Assembly: GCA_964418645.1 (NCBI GenBank)
Contig: CAYQME010000003.1
Span: 32,319 to 96,318, forward strand
DNA length: 64,000 bases
Direction of reading: 5' to 3'
Origin: JAADHG01 sp964418645
GTDB taxonomy: Bacteria; Bacteroidota; Bacteroidia; Flavobacteriales; Flavobacteriaceae
Below, piece by piece: positions 52,707 through 62,084 of this stretch (the stretch's first letter is position 1; each line of letters opens with the position of its first letter). The notes below the pieces were generated by a model. The model did no database searches, was not told the DNA's origin, and saw nothing but the letters and a program-made list of their open reading frames with translations. The translations under genes and the position numbers were made by a program.

Positions 52707-54685
52707 TTATTTTTGTTTTGTTTTAGCGAAAAAAGTGTTCGGATTTTTTAAAAAATTTATAGCAGTTTCATTTTTAGGATTTAACTCTAAAGATTTTTTA
52801 AAAGCTTTTATGGCTTCCTCAATTTTATTTAGTTTTGCTAAGCATTCTCCATAGCTATCATAAGTATTCCATGCTTTAGGATAAAAGCTAATATTGAGTT
52901 TAAATATTTTCAAAGCATCGTCAATTTTATTTTCATTCATAAAATAATACCCTAGAGAATTAATGACTTGTTCGGCTAAATAAAAATCTTTTCCAGCGGG
53001 GTTTTTATTTTTACAAAAAGCTATGATCTCTTCAATTGTTTTGTTTTCTTTTATTAATAGACTAATTGTAGATCTTTGATATTCTATAGGATTATTTATT
53101 ATTCTTTTTCCTTTATCATTATCATAGATGTAGCTTAAACTACCATCTTTTGATGAATAATTTTTTGAAGTGCCTGTTATTTTACCATTACTATATGTTT
53201 TTATAGAAGCGATTCTTGTCTTATTCCCACTCCAATAGCTTTTTCTTAACCCATCCATTTTCCCGTTCTTGTAATTAGTTTCAGTACTAATTTTTCCATT
53301 GTCCCAATACATTTTTACAATGCCATGTTCATATCCATCTACANNNNNNNNNNNNNNNNNNNNNNNNNNNNNNNNNNNNNNNNNNNNNNNNNNNNNNNNN
53401 NNNNNNNNNNNNNNNNNNNNNNNNNNNNNNNNNNNNNNNNNNNAATTTTTCCATTGTCCCAATACATTTTTACAATGCCATGTTCATATCCATCTACAAT
53501 AGTAGCCTCATAAATAACTATACCAGCATCATTAACTCTTTTAATATAGCCGTTACCTTTTTTTAGCTTGCTAATTTTTAGTTTTTTACCATTAATATCT
53601 ACCTGTTCTAATAACTCCATGGCCTTTCCGTTTTCGTAGGCTATGTTAATAGCTGTTTTACCATTAGATTTGTAATAATATTCTCTTTCGCCATAAACGT
53701 TACCTTCTGTATTTATATATTCCCACCGTTTTAAATTTCCATTCTCATAATAATATTTTTGAGCACCTTGTTTTTTACCCTTTACATAGTTTTCTTTAAA
53801 TATTACTTTCCCATTAGAGTCATATTGTGTTTTAATTCCTTCAATAAAACTTGGTATTTTTTTGTCAGAATAGCTGGTAGTGTTATAGGTACAAGTATAT
53901 TGTAGTTTTCCAGAAGTATAATAAAGAGAGTATTTTCCTTTAAGCTTATCATATTTATAATTACCTTCGGTATAAAGTTTACCATTAAAAAAAGTTTTAA
54001 ACGGCCCATACTTTTCTCCGTCAAGATATGTGTAGGTTCCTGTTATTTCTCCAGATTTATCATATCGCTTTTCTTCTTTGGTTTTTCTTCCGAATTTGTC
54101 ATAATAATTAGTTTGGTAACGTTTTCCGTCACTATCAAACCACTCATAAAAGCCAGTTACATAACCGTTTTTTTGAGATCCTGACTGTATAAGTATACCT
54201 TTTTTATTATACCGTTTTATAAACCCATTTTTAACTCCATTTTTAAATTCTTGTACCCATTCTTTTTCACCCGTATCATAATACGATGTTTTTATACCAC
54301 TTCTGCCTGTTAGGTCTTTAAAATTTCCGTATTTGTCAATTTTATCACTTACTTCAATATCTACAATTAAAGAAGAAATCTCATCTATTCTACTGTCATT
54401 TGGGTCGGCTTCTTCTAAAAACTGAGTCAATAATGTTTTTGATTCACCTACATTTATATCGTTATTATAATGCGTTTTTGCCTCTAAATAAGTGATTTCT
54501 GGGTTGGATTGGCCTCCAAGTTGCTCCTTGGTTTTGTCGAGTAATTTAAAAACTTGGGAGTAATTTTTATTACTGTACTCTTGTTGTGCTTTTTTATAAA
54601 ATGCTTTTGCAAGGGTTAGGTTTTGAGAATTTGCTATGAAACTTATTAAAATGCATATGGTGAAAATGGTCGTTTTAAAATTCAT
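52707..54685 (-). CDS. MORN-repeat and TPR protein, split by a 100-N scaffold gap
   Basis: A secreted protein (signal peptide about 1-20, ending ANSQ). The N-terminal 90 residues are TPR-like; then many MORN-type antitoxin-like repeats follow (YDKSGEITGTYTYLDG, NGKLYTEGNYKYDKLKG, YYENGNLKRWEYIN, and others); the C-terminal 150 residues hold TPR units (AWNTYDSYGECLAKLNKIEEAI). A run of 100 N (53344-53443) lies within a repeat. The 55 bases on each side are identical (53289-53343 and 53444-53498). If that overlap is collapsed, the frame continues and the protein has 607 residues. Its role is unknown; MORN repeats of this type occur in envelope proteins of Bacteroidota. Confidence 0.75.
53344..53443. 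other. Scaffold gap (100 N) probably an unmerged contig overlap
   Basis: The N run is flanked by 55-base identical sequences at 53289-53343 and 53444-53498. A 55-base overlap equals a common assembler word size, so the gap is likely artificial. Confidence 0.85.
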
Positions 54686-54686
54686 T

Positions 54687-56417
54687 TTAGATGTTTTTTT
54701 TGGTTTTTGTGGAATCTACCTTCTTATTATTTCCCCAATAATTTACTTTCTTTTTTGACTTTGGTTCGGATTTTTTGAAATAATCTGTTTTTGCTTTTTT
54801 CACAGAATCATTGCTTTTGAAGTAATCAACTTTTTGCGTTTCATTAGTACTTACTGCACCACCAGTCCAATAATCTTTATTATTAGATTCTACAATTTTG
54901 TCATTTAAAAAGATGATATTATTGTTTTTAGAGGGAATAGCAGATGAAAATTCATGTCGATACACAACATTGTTCATGTTATTGGTTAAACTACTTATTA
55001 TTTTATCAACAGTAGTTTCAGCATTTAAAAAGGTAATGCTGTATTGGGATTTATCTAAAGCGACATAATTGTTCAATATATTATGTTTTATATCTTCAAA
55101 ATAGGGGTAGGTTCCATTAGAGAAAGGAAAAACGGCCATAACTGGTGAAAAGTAAACAGTTGCATATTCATTATGTAATTTAATATTCATTTCCGGATAG
55201 TCAGCATAGCTGGAATACCCATCGTAACCATTTTTTGTATATGCATAAATAATATAAATGGGTTCAAATGAAGAGCCGTCTAAATTATAAGTAGGTTTGT
55301 TTTGTTTTTCAAAGAATTCTTTTCTCTTGTTAACAATAACTTCAATTTCATTTATAAATTTATTTGCTTGTCGGTAAAAGCTTTTCTTTCTATTTTCTTC
55401 ATCTTCAATTCTTTGTTCTCTTAAGGCTATTGCTCGTTCCCTTGCCTCGCGTTCCTTTTGTTTGCGATCCATTATTGAACCAATTAATGATTTAATTTGG
55501 TTTCCCGCTCTATCAATCTCAGAAAAGCTTTTCTGGTACATTGCATTATTTTGAGACATTATATTTGCTACATTATATGTAGTCGAAGGGGTATAACTAT
55601 ATGTCGAATTTGGAGTACGACTTGATTTTACAGCAGATACCTTAGATGTGGTTTTTTTTGTACTAGTACTTGTTAATACAATCCCTTTGGAACTTGACTG
55701 ATTTTCCTTTTTTACTTCAGCTTCTTTTTTCTTTTTAGAAAGCGTTGTTTTTAAGTTTTCTAAGTGAATCTCTGTTGCCGTTTTTTCTCTAGCATTTGGC
55801 GCTAGTTTTAGAGCCTGTTGTATTATTTTAATTTTTTCTTCAAGGTCATCTGTATTACCAGCTTTAAACATTAGGTTGGTGTACTTTTTTGTGTCGATTT
55901 TCTTTTTTTCAAAAGCTTCTATTTTAGAAGATAAAAGCATGCTCATACCATATTCAGCATTTTTAAAAGAAGCAGAAAATTTATCAAGATTCTTGTTGTA
56001 TTCGGCATTTTTTGAAGCTATGGTAACGGTTTCTCCGTAACAACCTATATCATATTTATCAAGCACATAAGAAAGCACCTTGGTAGTAACATGGTTATAG
56101 TTAAATCGAAAATTAGCTTCTACTTTGGTAAGGGACATTTTGTAATCGTTAAAGTTGGGTAAACCTAAATCTCTAGGTGTATAAGTATTGCCGTTATACT
56201 TCACTTCAGAAATTTTTAGGTCTTTATAGCCATATGCCATAATAGCATCACCAAAACAATTTCCAAAAGCATATACCATGGTTACGGTTCCTAAAAAACC
56301 ATTTTTATCTCCAGGATTTAGTTTTACTACTTGTGTGTAGGTTTCTGTACGATCTAATTGAGAAAAACACAGATTAACGTAAAATAAAAAAAATAAGAAT
56401 AAGTATTTTATTTTCAT
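54687..56417 (-). CDS. Secreted coiled-coil protein of unknown family
   Basis: A 576-residue protein with a signal peptide (about 1-19, ending CFSQ). The first 180 residues are beta-rich; a helical region with TPR-like periodicity (about 185-225) precedes a Ser/Thr/Lys-rich linker (about 240-290) and a charged coiled coil (RKQKEREARERAIALREQRI, about 320-345). The C-terminal third has PIYIIYAYTKNGYDGYSSYADYPEMNI and ends in a Lys/Ser-rich tail. No family is recognised. It ends 1 base before the MORN gene start, so the two form one operon. Confidence 0.7.
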   Translation of the reverse strand: MKIKYLFLFFLFYVNLCFSQLDRTETYTQVVKLNPGDKNGFLGTVTMVYAFGNCFGDAIMAYGYKDLKISEVKYNGNTYTPRDLGLPNFNDYKMSLTKVEANFRFNYNHVTTKVLSYVLDKYDIGCYGETVTIASKNAEYNKNLDKFSASFKNAEYGMSMLLSSKIEAFEKKKIDTKKYTNLMFKAGNTDDLEEKIKIIQQALKLAPNAREKTATEIHLENLKTTLSKKKKEAEVKKENQSSSKGIVLTSTSTKKTTSKVSAVKSSRTPNSTYSYTPSTTYNVANIMSQNNAMYQKSFSEIDRAGNQIKSLIGSIMDRKQKEREARERAIALREQRIEDEENRKKSFYRQANKFINEIEVIVNKRKEFFEKQNKPTYNLDGSSFEPIYIIYAYTKNGYDGYSSYADYPEMNIKLHNEYATVYFSPVMAVFPFSNGTYPYFEDIKHNILNNYVALDKSQYSITFLNAETTVDKIISSLTNNMNNVVYRHEFSSAIPSKNNNIIFLNDKIVESNNKDYWTGGAVSTNETQKVDYFKSNDSVKKAKTDYFKKSEPKSKKKVNYWGNNKKVDSTKTKKNI

Positions 56418-56497
56418 AAATTGGAATAATTAATACACAAATATTGTTAAAATAATCATGTGATTTTTTTGCACTGGGTTTAACGAGTGGTAATGTT

Positions 56498-56552
56498 AAG
56501 ATATCATTCGTTTCAATGATTTATATCGAACGATAAGCGAAGTTATATTTTT
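56498..56552 (+). repeat. 55-bp repeat, inverted copy of 32284-32338
   Basis: 54 of 55 bases are identical to the reverse complement of 32284-32338. It contains CGATAAGCG (56531-56539). It forms the right boundary of the 52-56.5 kb accessory block. Confidence 0.85.
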
Positions 56553-56703
56553 TAAATTTTAAAATCAAGCTAAATAAATGATATTAAGTTATTTATTATT
56601 AACAACTGTTTAAATTTTGATTTCTTAATAAATCGTTAATTAACACAACACTAACAACATACGAATTTTTTGTTATTATTTTTAAAGCTATATAATTAAA
56701 AAC

Positions 56704-56803
56704 NNNNNNNNNNNNNNNNNNNNNNNNNNNNNNNNNNNNNNNNNNNNNNNNNNNNNNNNNNNNNNNNNNNNNNNNNNNNNNNNNNNNNNNNNNNNNNNNN
56801 NNN
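56704..56803. other. Scaffold gap (100 N) probably an unmerged contig overlap
   Basis: The 23 bases before the gap (56681-56703) and after it (56804-56826) are identical, so the two contigs probably overlap. No gene is disrupted. Confidence 0.75.
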
Positions 56804-56836
56804 TTTAAAGCTATATAATTAAAAACAAAAAATCTT

Positions 56837-57949
56837 ATGAAAAAAACCAACCATTTTGTATTTGTTGGAACATTAATTTTATCCTTGTTCCTTGTAACTA
56901 TTGATGCTAATGCGCAATTAAAAACGCCTAGAGGGAGCCAAAATGCTTCGGTTACCCAAACAGTTGGGATTTCTAAAATTTATATTAATTATTCAAGACC
57001 AAGCGTAAAAGGTCGTAAAATTTGGGGCAAATTGGTGCCTTATGGTATGAATAATCTAGGTTTTGGAACTGCAAAGGAATCGCCATGGAGAGCTGGTGCA
57101 AACGAAAATACCTTTATTAAATTTTCAGATGATGTTAAAGTCGAAGGGCAGTCTTTAAAAGCCGGAACCTATGGATTAAGCATGATCATAAAAGAGGATG
57201 GTGGAGCAACAGTTGTTTTTTCAAAAAACCATACAGCTTGGGGAAGTTTCTTTTATAAGCCATCCGAAGATGCTTTACGTGTAGATGTTACTACTAATGA
57301 AATTCCTCACACAGAACAATTAACCTTCAATTTTATTAATGTAGATGCAACATCGGCAACGGCAGTACTTAATTGGGAAAAGAAACAAATTCCTTTTAAA
57401 ATTGAAGTCAATGTTACAGATATTGTATTAGCTGATATTAGACATAAATTACAAAACCAACCAGGATTTAATCGTCAAACTTGGGAACAAGCAGCTAATT
57501 ATGCTTCAAATAATGGAGGTGATTTAGACGAAGCTTTGGTATGGATAAATAATGCTATTGCTGGACAATTTTATAGCCAACAAACATTTGCAAATACACA
57601 AATTAAAGCTGGTATTTTAAACAAAATGGGTAAACAACAGGAAGGTCTAGAAGCTATGGATGCTTTTTTACCTCAAGCTACGATTTTGGAAGCACATCAA
57701 TATGGAAGGACTCTAATTAGTTTTGGGTTAAAAGATAAAGCATTGGAAGTGTTTAAAATGAATGCCAAAAAGAATAAAAATACTTGGCCGGTACACTATG
57801 GTTTAGCTAGAGGTTATTCTGCTTTAGGCGATTATAAATCGGCCTTATCACATCTAAAAAAAGCGCTTAACAATGCACCAAATGCTGCAAGCAAGGGTAG
57901 GGTACAAGCTAATATTGATAAATTAGCAAAAGGCGAAGACATCAATTAA
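56837..57949 (+). CDS. DUF2911 family secreted protein with TPR tail
   Basis: A 370-residue protein with a signal peptide (about 1-26, ending ANAQ). The DUF2911 domain (about 27-190) has the family pattern TPRGSQNASVTQTVGISKIYINYSRPSVKGRKIWG and LKAGTYGLSMI. The C-terminal part (about 200-365) is TPR-like (VHYGLARGYSALGDYKSALSHLKKAL). The function is unknown. It is convergent with recG across a terminator. Confidence 0.85.
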   Translation: MKKTNHFVFVGTLILSLFLVTIDANAQLKTPRGSQNASVTQTVGISKIYINYSRPSVKGRKIWGKLVPYGMNNLGFGTAKESPWRAGANENTFIKFSDDVKVEGQSLKAGTYGLSMIIKEDGGATVVFSKNHTAWGSFFYKPSEDALRVDVTTNEIPHTEQLTFNFINVDATSATAVLNWEKKQIPFKIEVNVTDIVLADIRHKLQNQPGFNRQTWEQAANYASNNGGDLDEALVWINNAIAGQFYSQQTFANTQIKAGILNKMGKQQEGLEAMDAFLPQATILEAHQYGRTLISFGLKDKALEVFKMNAKKNKNTWPVHYGLARGYSALGDYKSALSHLKKALNNAPNAASKGRVQANIDKLAKGEDIN

Positions 57950-57975
57950 AACACGATCAGTTTATTTCTGTTTTA

Positions 57976-58005
57976 GGCTCAACTATAACTAGTTGGGCTT
58001 TTTTT
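57976..58005 (+). terminator. Terminator after the DUF2911 gene
   Basis: GGCTCAACTA and TAGTTGGGCT form an imperfect hairpin with one G-U pair and a four-base loop, followed by a T run. It overlaps the recG stop region (58004) and is convergent. Confidence 0.8.
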
Positions 58006-60109
58006 AGCTTATATAATTCCAGATATTCTTGTATTTACTTAATTGCTTGTAGGTGTTTAAGATGTCTTTGTTAACAGGTTTAGTTAAGGACGGGTCATTT
58101 TTTAAGGTTTCTTTCGCATGATATCTTGCTTGTTGTAGGATGTCTTTGTCTTTAATAATATTGGCAATTTTAAGGTTGAGCACACCGCTTTGTTGTGTGC
58201 CCATGATGTCTCCTGGACCACGTAACCGCAAGTCTACTTCGGCAATTTCAAAGCCATCATTGGTTCTTACCATGGTTTCTAAACGTGTTTTACTATCGTT
58301 GCTTAATTTATGACTAGTCATTAAAATACAATAGCTCTGTTCAGCACCTCGTCCTACGCGTCCTCTAAGTTGATGTAATTGTGATAAACCAAAGCGTTCG
58401 GCACTTTCTACTATCATAACTGATGCATTAGGAACATCAACTCCAACTTCAATTACGGTAGTAGCAACCATTATTTGTGTTTTTCCTTTAATAAAACGTT
58501 GCATTTCATAATCTTTATCTGCTGGCTTCATTTTACCATGTACAATTGAGATTTGATAGTCAGGCAAAGGAAAATCTCTAACAATGCTTTCGTAACCATC
58601 CATTAAATCTTTGTAATCCATAGTTGCACTTTCCTGAATTAATGGATAAACAATGTAAATTTGTCGTCCTTTAGCAATCTCATCCCGAATAAATCGAAAG
58701 ACATTCAATCTGTTTTTGTCGTATCGATGTACTGTCTTAATTGATTTTCGTCCAGGTGGTAATTCGTCTATTATGGAGATATCTAAATCGCCATAAACGG
58801 ACATTGCTAAGGTTCTTGGAATTGGAGTTGCAGTCATTACTAAAATGTGTGGTGGTGAAATATTTTTTTTCCATAATTTACTGCGTTGAGCTACACCGAA
58901 GCGATGTTGTTCATCGATGATTGCCAGCCCCAAATTCTTGAATTTTACCTTGTCTTCAAGTAGGGCATGAGTACCAATTAGGATTTGTAATTCGCCATTT
59001 TCTAAAGATTCGTGGATTTTTCGTCTTAATAAAGTTTTACTTGAACCAGTAAGTAGTTTAATACTGATATTCAATTTATTACATATATCACGTAATCCAT
59101 TGTAGTGTTGAACTGACAAAATTTCAGTCGGAGCCATAAAACACGCTTGAAAACCGTTGTCAAGTGCTATTAACATTGACATTAATGCAACTATGGTCTT
59201 TCCAGATCCTACATCACCTTGCAAAAGTCGATTCATTTGTGCATTGCTCCCTAAATCATGTCGAATTTCTTTAAGTACTCGTTTTTGTGCATTGGTTAAT
59301 TCGAAGACTAAATGGCTTTCAAAAAAGGTATTAAAGTAATCGCCAACTTTTGTAAATGGAAAGCCTTTAATTTTAGATTTATGGATTAAATTTTTACGAA
59401 TTAATTGCAACTGAATGTAAAATAATTCTTCAAATTTTAATCGATATTGAGCCTTTGATAATAGTTCTTGATTTTTAGGAAAATGAACGTTAAAAAGCGC
59501 TACTGATTTTGATACCAATTTTAATTCAGAAATTAATTTTTCAGATAAAGTTTCGGCAAAATCTTCTTTGGTTTCTATGAACAATTGTTGCATCATTTTA
59601 TTAATTACACGATTGGTTATTCCTTTGTTAGATAATTTTTCTGTTGAAGGGTAAACTGCCTGCATTGCAGAGCGTAAATTTTTTTCATGCTCTTCTAAGA
59701 GCTCTAATTCAGGATGCGGCATGCTAAATACACCATTAAACCAATTTACTTTTCCAAAGATTACGTAAGCTTTATCAATCTTTAAGCTTTCTCGAATCCA
59801 TTTCTGTCCTCTAAACCACACCAATTCCATCATCCCAGTATCGTCTTTAAATTTGGCAACCAATCGTTTGCCACGCTTTTGAGAGACCTCACGAATATCA
59901 ATAATTTCACCAACAACTTGAACTTCAGAAGAATTGCGCTGTAGTTGAGCAACATTATAGTATTTTGTTCTATCTATATAGCGGTTTGGAAAGAGGTTGA
60001 TTAAATCTTGAAAAGTGTGAATTCCTAACTCTTTACGTAGCAAATTAGCACGATTTGGTCCTACGCCTTTTAAATAATCGATTGGAGTTTGAAGAAAATT
60101 AGAACGCAT
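58004..60109 (-). CDS. recG: ATP-dependent DNA helicase RecG
   Basis: RecG remodels stalled forks and branched DNA. The 701-residue protein has the N-terminal wedge (OB-fold) region (about 1-180; VVGEIIDIREVSQKRGKRLVAKF), and helicase motifs Walker A GDVGSGKTIVAL (about 300), DEQH in AIIDEQHRFGVAQR, TATPIPRTLAMS and the C-terminal QLHQLRGRVGRG. The length is slightly longer than E. coli RecG. It is transcribed alone. Confidence 0.96.
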   Translation of the reverse strand: MRSNFLQTPIDYLKGVGPNRANLLRKELGIHTFQDLINLFPNRYIDRTKYYNVAQLQRNSSEVQVVGEIIDIREVSQKRGKRLVAKFKDDTGMMELVWFRGQKWIRESLKIDKAYVIFGKVNWFNGVFSMPHPELELLEEHEKNLRSAMQAVYPSTEKLSNKGITNRVINKMMQQLFIETKEDFAETLSEKLISELKLVSKSVALFNVHFPKNQELLSKAQYRLKFEELFYIQLQLIRKNLIHKSKIKGFPFTKVGDYFNTFFESHLVFELTNAQKRVLKEIRHDLGSNAQMNRLLQGDVGSGKTIVALMSMLIALDNGFQACFMAPTEILSVQHYNGLRDICNKLNISIKLLTGSSKTLLRRKIHESLENGELQILIGTHALLEDKVKFKNLGLAIIDEQHRFGVAQRSKLWKKNISPPHILVMTATPIPRTLAMSVYGDLDISIIDELPPGRKSIKTVHRYDKNRLNVFRFIRDEIAKGRQIYIVYPLIQESATMDYKDLMDGYESIVRDFPLPDYQISIVHGKMKPADKDYEMQRFIKGKTQIMVATTVIEVGVDVPNASVMIVESAERFGLSQLHQLRGRVGRGAEQSYCILMTSHKLSNDSKTRLETMVRTNDGFEIAEVDLRLRGPGDIMGTQQSGVLNLKIANIIKDKDILQQARYHAKETLKNDPSLTKPVNKDILNTYKQLSKYKNIWNYIS

Positions 60110-60270
60110 TTATTGATATTTTTTATGCCTGAGACAGACTAAGCTATAAACGGAATAATTTAATATTATTATTGTTATATAATTTTACGAAACTAATTTA
60201 ATTCTTTTAACTATAATGACAATGATTATTATTAATTTGGTCTAATGATTTTAAAATTTATTAGAGTACT

Positions 60271-61176
60271 ATGAGAGCCTTGGTTATATCTGGAGGAGGA
60301 AGTAAAGGTGCATTTGCTGGAGGAGTTGCACAGTATTTAATTGAAGAAGATAAACGACACTACAATATGTTTATAGGGACTTCAACAGGGAGTTTGTTAG
60401 TATCGCATTTAGCTTTAAATAAAGTAAATAAAGTTAAAAATGTTTTTACAAATGTATCACAAAGCTCAATTTTTAGTACTTGTCCATTTATTATTAAGAA
60501 GAAACGAGGAATTGAAACTATTGGAATTAATCATTTTAGTGTCTTGCTTAATATTTTTAAAGGAAGAAAAACTTTTGGTGAGAGTCATAGTTTAAAATAT
60601 TTAATTAGAAGAACAATAACAAGAATCGATTTTGAGATTTTAAAAAAAGGGAAAAAGGATATTGTGGTAACAGTTTCGAATCTATCGCTAAATAAAGTTG
60701 AATATAAGTCTTTAAAAGATTTTAGTTATGATGAGTTTTGTGATTGGATATGGATTTCGTGCAATTACACGCCTTTTATGTCTTTAGTTAAGAAAGGTGG
60801 CTGTGAGTATGCTGATGGTGGTTTGGGCTCAATGGTGCCTATAGAAGAGGCTATAAAAAGAGGTGCTAAAGTTGTAGATGCAATTATTTTGCAAACGGAA
60901 ATTACTCAATTAAACAGGATGCCTTCTCTTAATGCCTTCTCATTGTTGACCAATATGTTTGCATTTATGCTGGATAGAATAGAACACCAAAATATTAAGA
61001 TAGGAAAGTTTGTAGCCTCTAATCAAGAAGCAATTATAAATTTTTATTATACTCCAACTGTGCTTACAACAAATGCATTAATATTTAACAAAGAAAAAAT
61101 GTCAAAATGGTGGCAAAGCGGATTTGATTTTGCGCAAAGCATAAACGAAAAAACAAGTCAATTAGAAGATTTATGA
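60271..61176 (+). CDS. Patatin-like phospholipase, first of a tandem pair
   Basis: A 301-residue patatin-family lipid acyl hydrolase. The oxyanion-hole motif SGGGSKGAF (about 7-15), the nucleophile elbow GTSTGS with Ser (about 36-41), and the catalytic Asp motif ADGGLGSMV near 185 are present; no signal peptide, so it is cytoplasmic or peripheral. The substrate is unknown. The next gene overlaps it by 4 bases (ATGA) and encodes a paralog with an almost identical first 26 residues, which indicates a recent duplication followed by divergence. Confidence 0.9.
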   Translation: MRALVISGGGSKGAFAGGVAQYLIEEDKRHYNMFIGTSTGSLLVSHLALNKVNKVKNVFTNVSQSSIFSTCPFIIKKKRGIETIGINHFSVLLNIFKGRKTFGESHSLKYLIRRTITRIDFEILKKGKKDIVVTVSNLSLNKVEYKSLKDFSYDEFCDWIWISCNYTPFMSLVKKGGCEYADGGLGSMVPIEEAIKRGAKVVDAIILQTEITQLNRMPSLNAFSLLTNMFAFMLDRIEHQNIKIGKFVASNQEAIINFYYTPTVLTTNALIFNKEKMSKWWQSGFDFAQSINEKTSQLEDL

Positions 61177-62084
61177 GAGCATTAGTTATTTCTGGAGGTG
61201 GCAGTAAAGGCGCTTTTGCTGGTGGTGTTGCGCAATACTTAATTGAAGAAGAGAAACGCCAATACAATATGTTTTTAGGGACATCGACGGGGAGTTTGTT
61301 AGTGCCACACCTTTCGCTTAGCGATATTCCGAAGGTTTATAATTTATTCACAAATGTAAAACAGAGAGATATTTTTAGTGTAAGCCCTTTTGTACAGCGT
61401 AAAAAGGGAAATCGTGAATTTGTATCCATTAATTTTGTTAGTTCATTGTGGCAATTTATTAAAAAGAAACGCACCTTTGGAGAAAGTAAAGCTCTTAAAC
61501 GAAACATTAAAAGAAACTTCACAAAAGAAGAGTATAATAAGATAAAATCAGCTAAAAAAGATGTTGTAGTAACCGTCTCTAATCTGTCAAAGAATAGGGT
61601 AGAATATAAGTCTATCAAAGATTGTTCTTATGAAGAGTTTTGCAATTGGATATGGATTTCTTGTAACTATATTCCATTTATGTCTTTGGCTACTGTAGAT
61701 GGTTTTGAATATGCTGATGGTGGTTTGGGTTGTGTGGTACCCATAAGAGAAGCAATACAACGTGGAGCTACAGAAGTTGATGCCATTATATTAGAATCTG
61801 AAACAATGGTTGACAATAAGATTTTGGGAAAGAACCCGTTTTCGTTAATGATTAGCTTATTTGGACATTTATTGGACCAAGTTGAAAAACATGATATTGT
61901 TATTGGAAAATTAGCTGCAAAAAATAAAAATGTTAAATTGAATTTATATTATACACCTACACGATTAACCGAAAACTCTTTAATTTTTAGTAAACGCTTA
62001 ATGGTAAAATGGTGGCAAGAAGGCTTCGATTATGCTAAGAAAAAGCATGAAGACTTAGATTCGAATGAATTAAGAGATAAATAA
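61173..62084 (+). CDS. Patatin-like phospholipase, second of a tandem pair
   Basis: A 303-residue paralog of the preceding gene with SGGGSKGAF, GTSTGS and ADGGLGCVV. The start region of the two proteins matches almost residue for residue (MRALVISGGGSKGAFAGGVA), and TVSNL, WIWISCNY and FMSL also match; the middle has diverged. The ATG overlaps the stop of the first gene, so the two are co-translated and may form a heterodimer or act on different lipids. It is convergent with a small membrane-protein gene beginning right after its stop. Confidence 0.9.
   Translation: MRALVISGGGSKGAFAGGVAQYLIEEEKRQYNMFLGTSTGSLLVPHLSLSDIPKVYNLFTNVKQRDIFSVSPFVQRKKGNREFVSINFVSSLWQFIKKKRTFGESKALKRNIKRNFTKEEYNKIKSAKKDVVVTVSNLSKNRVEYKSIKDCSYEEFCNWIWISCNYIPFMSLATVDGFEYADGGLGCVVPIREAIQRGATEVDAIILESETMVDNKILGKNPFSLMISLFGHLLDQVEKHDIVIGKLAAKNKNVKLNLYYTPTRLTENSLIFSKRLMVKWWQEGFDYAKKKHEDLDSNELRDK

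Larger units (their letters stand above)
56418..56836. other. Gene-free stretch with the 55-bp repeat and a scaffold gap
   Basis: It contains the 55-bp repeat (56498-56552, described separately) and a 100-N gap (56704-56803) bounded by 23 identical bases (56681-56703 and 56804-56826). Nothing else is recognised. The -7-like sequence upstream of the next gene is weak. Confidence 0.6.

Noticed and set aside
53289..53498. A biological tandem duplication of 55 bp around the gap
   Set aside because: The identical flanks next to a standard 100-N gap are explained more simply by an unmerged contig overlap.
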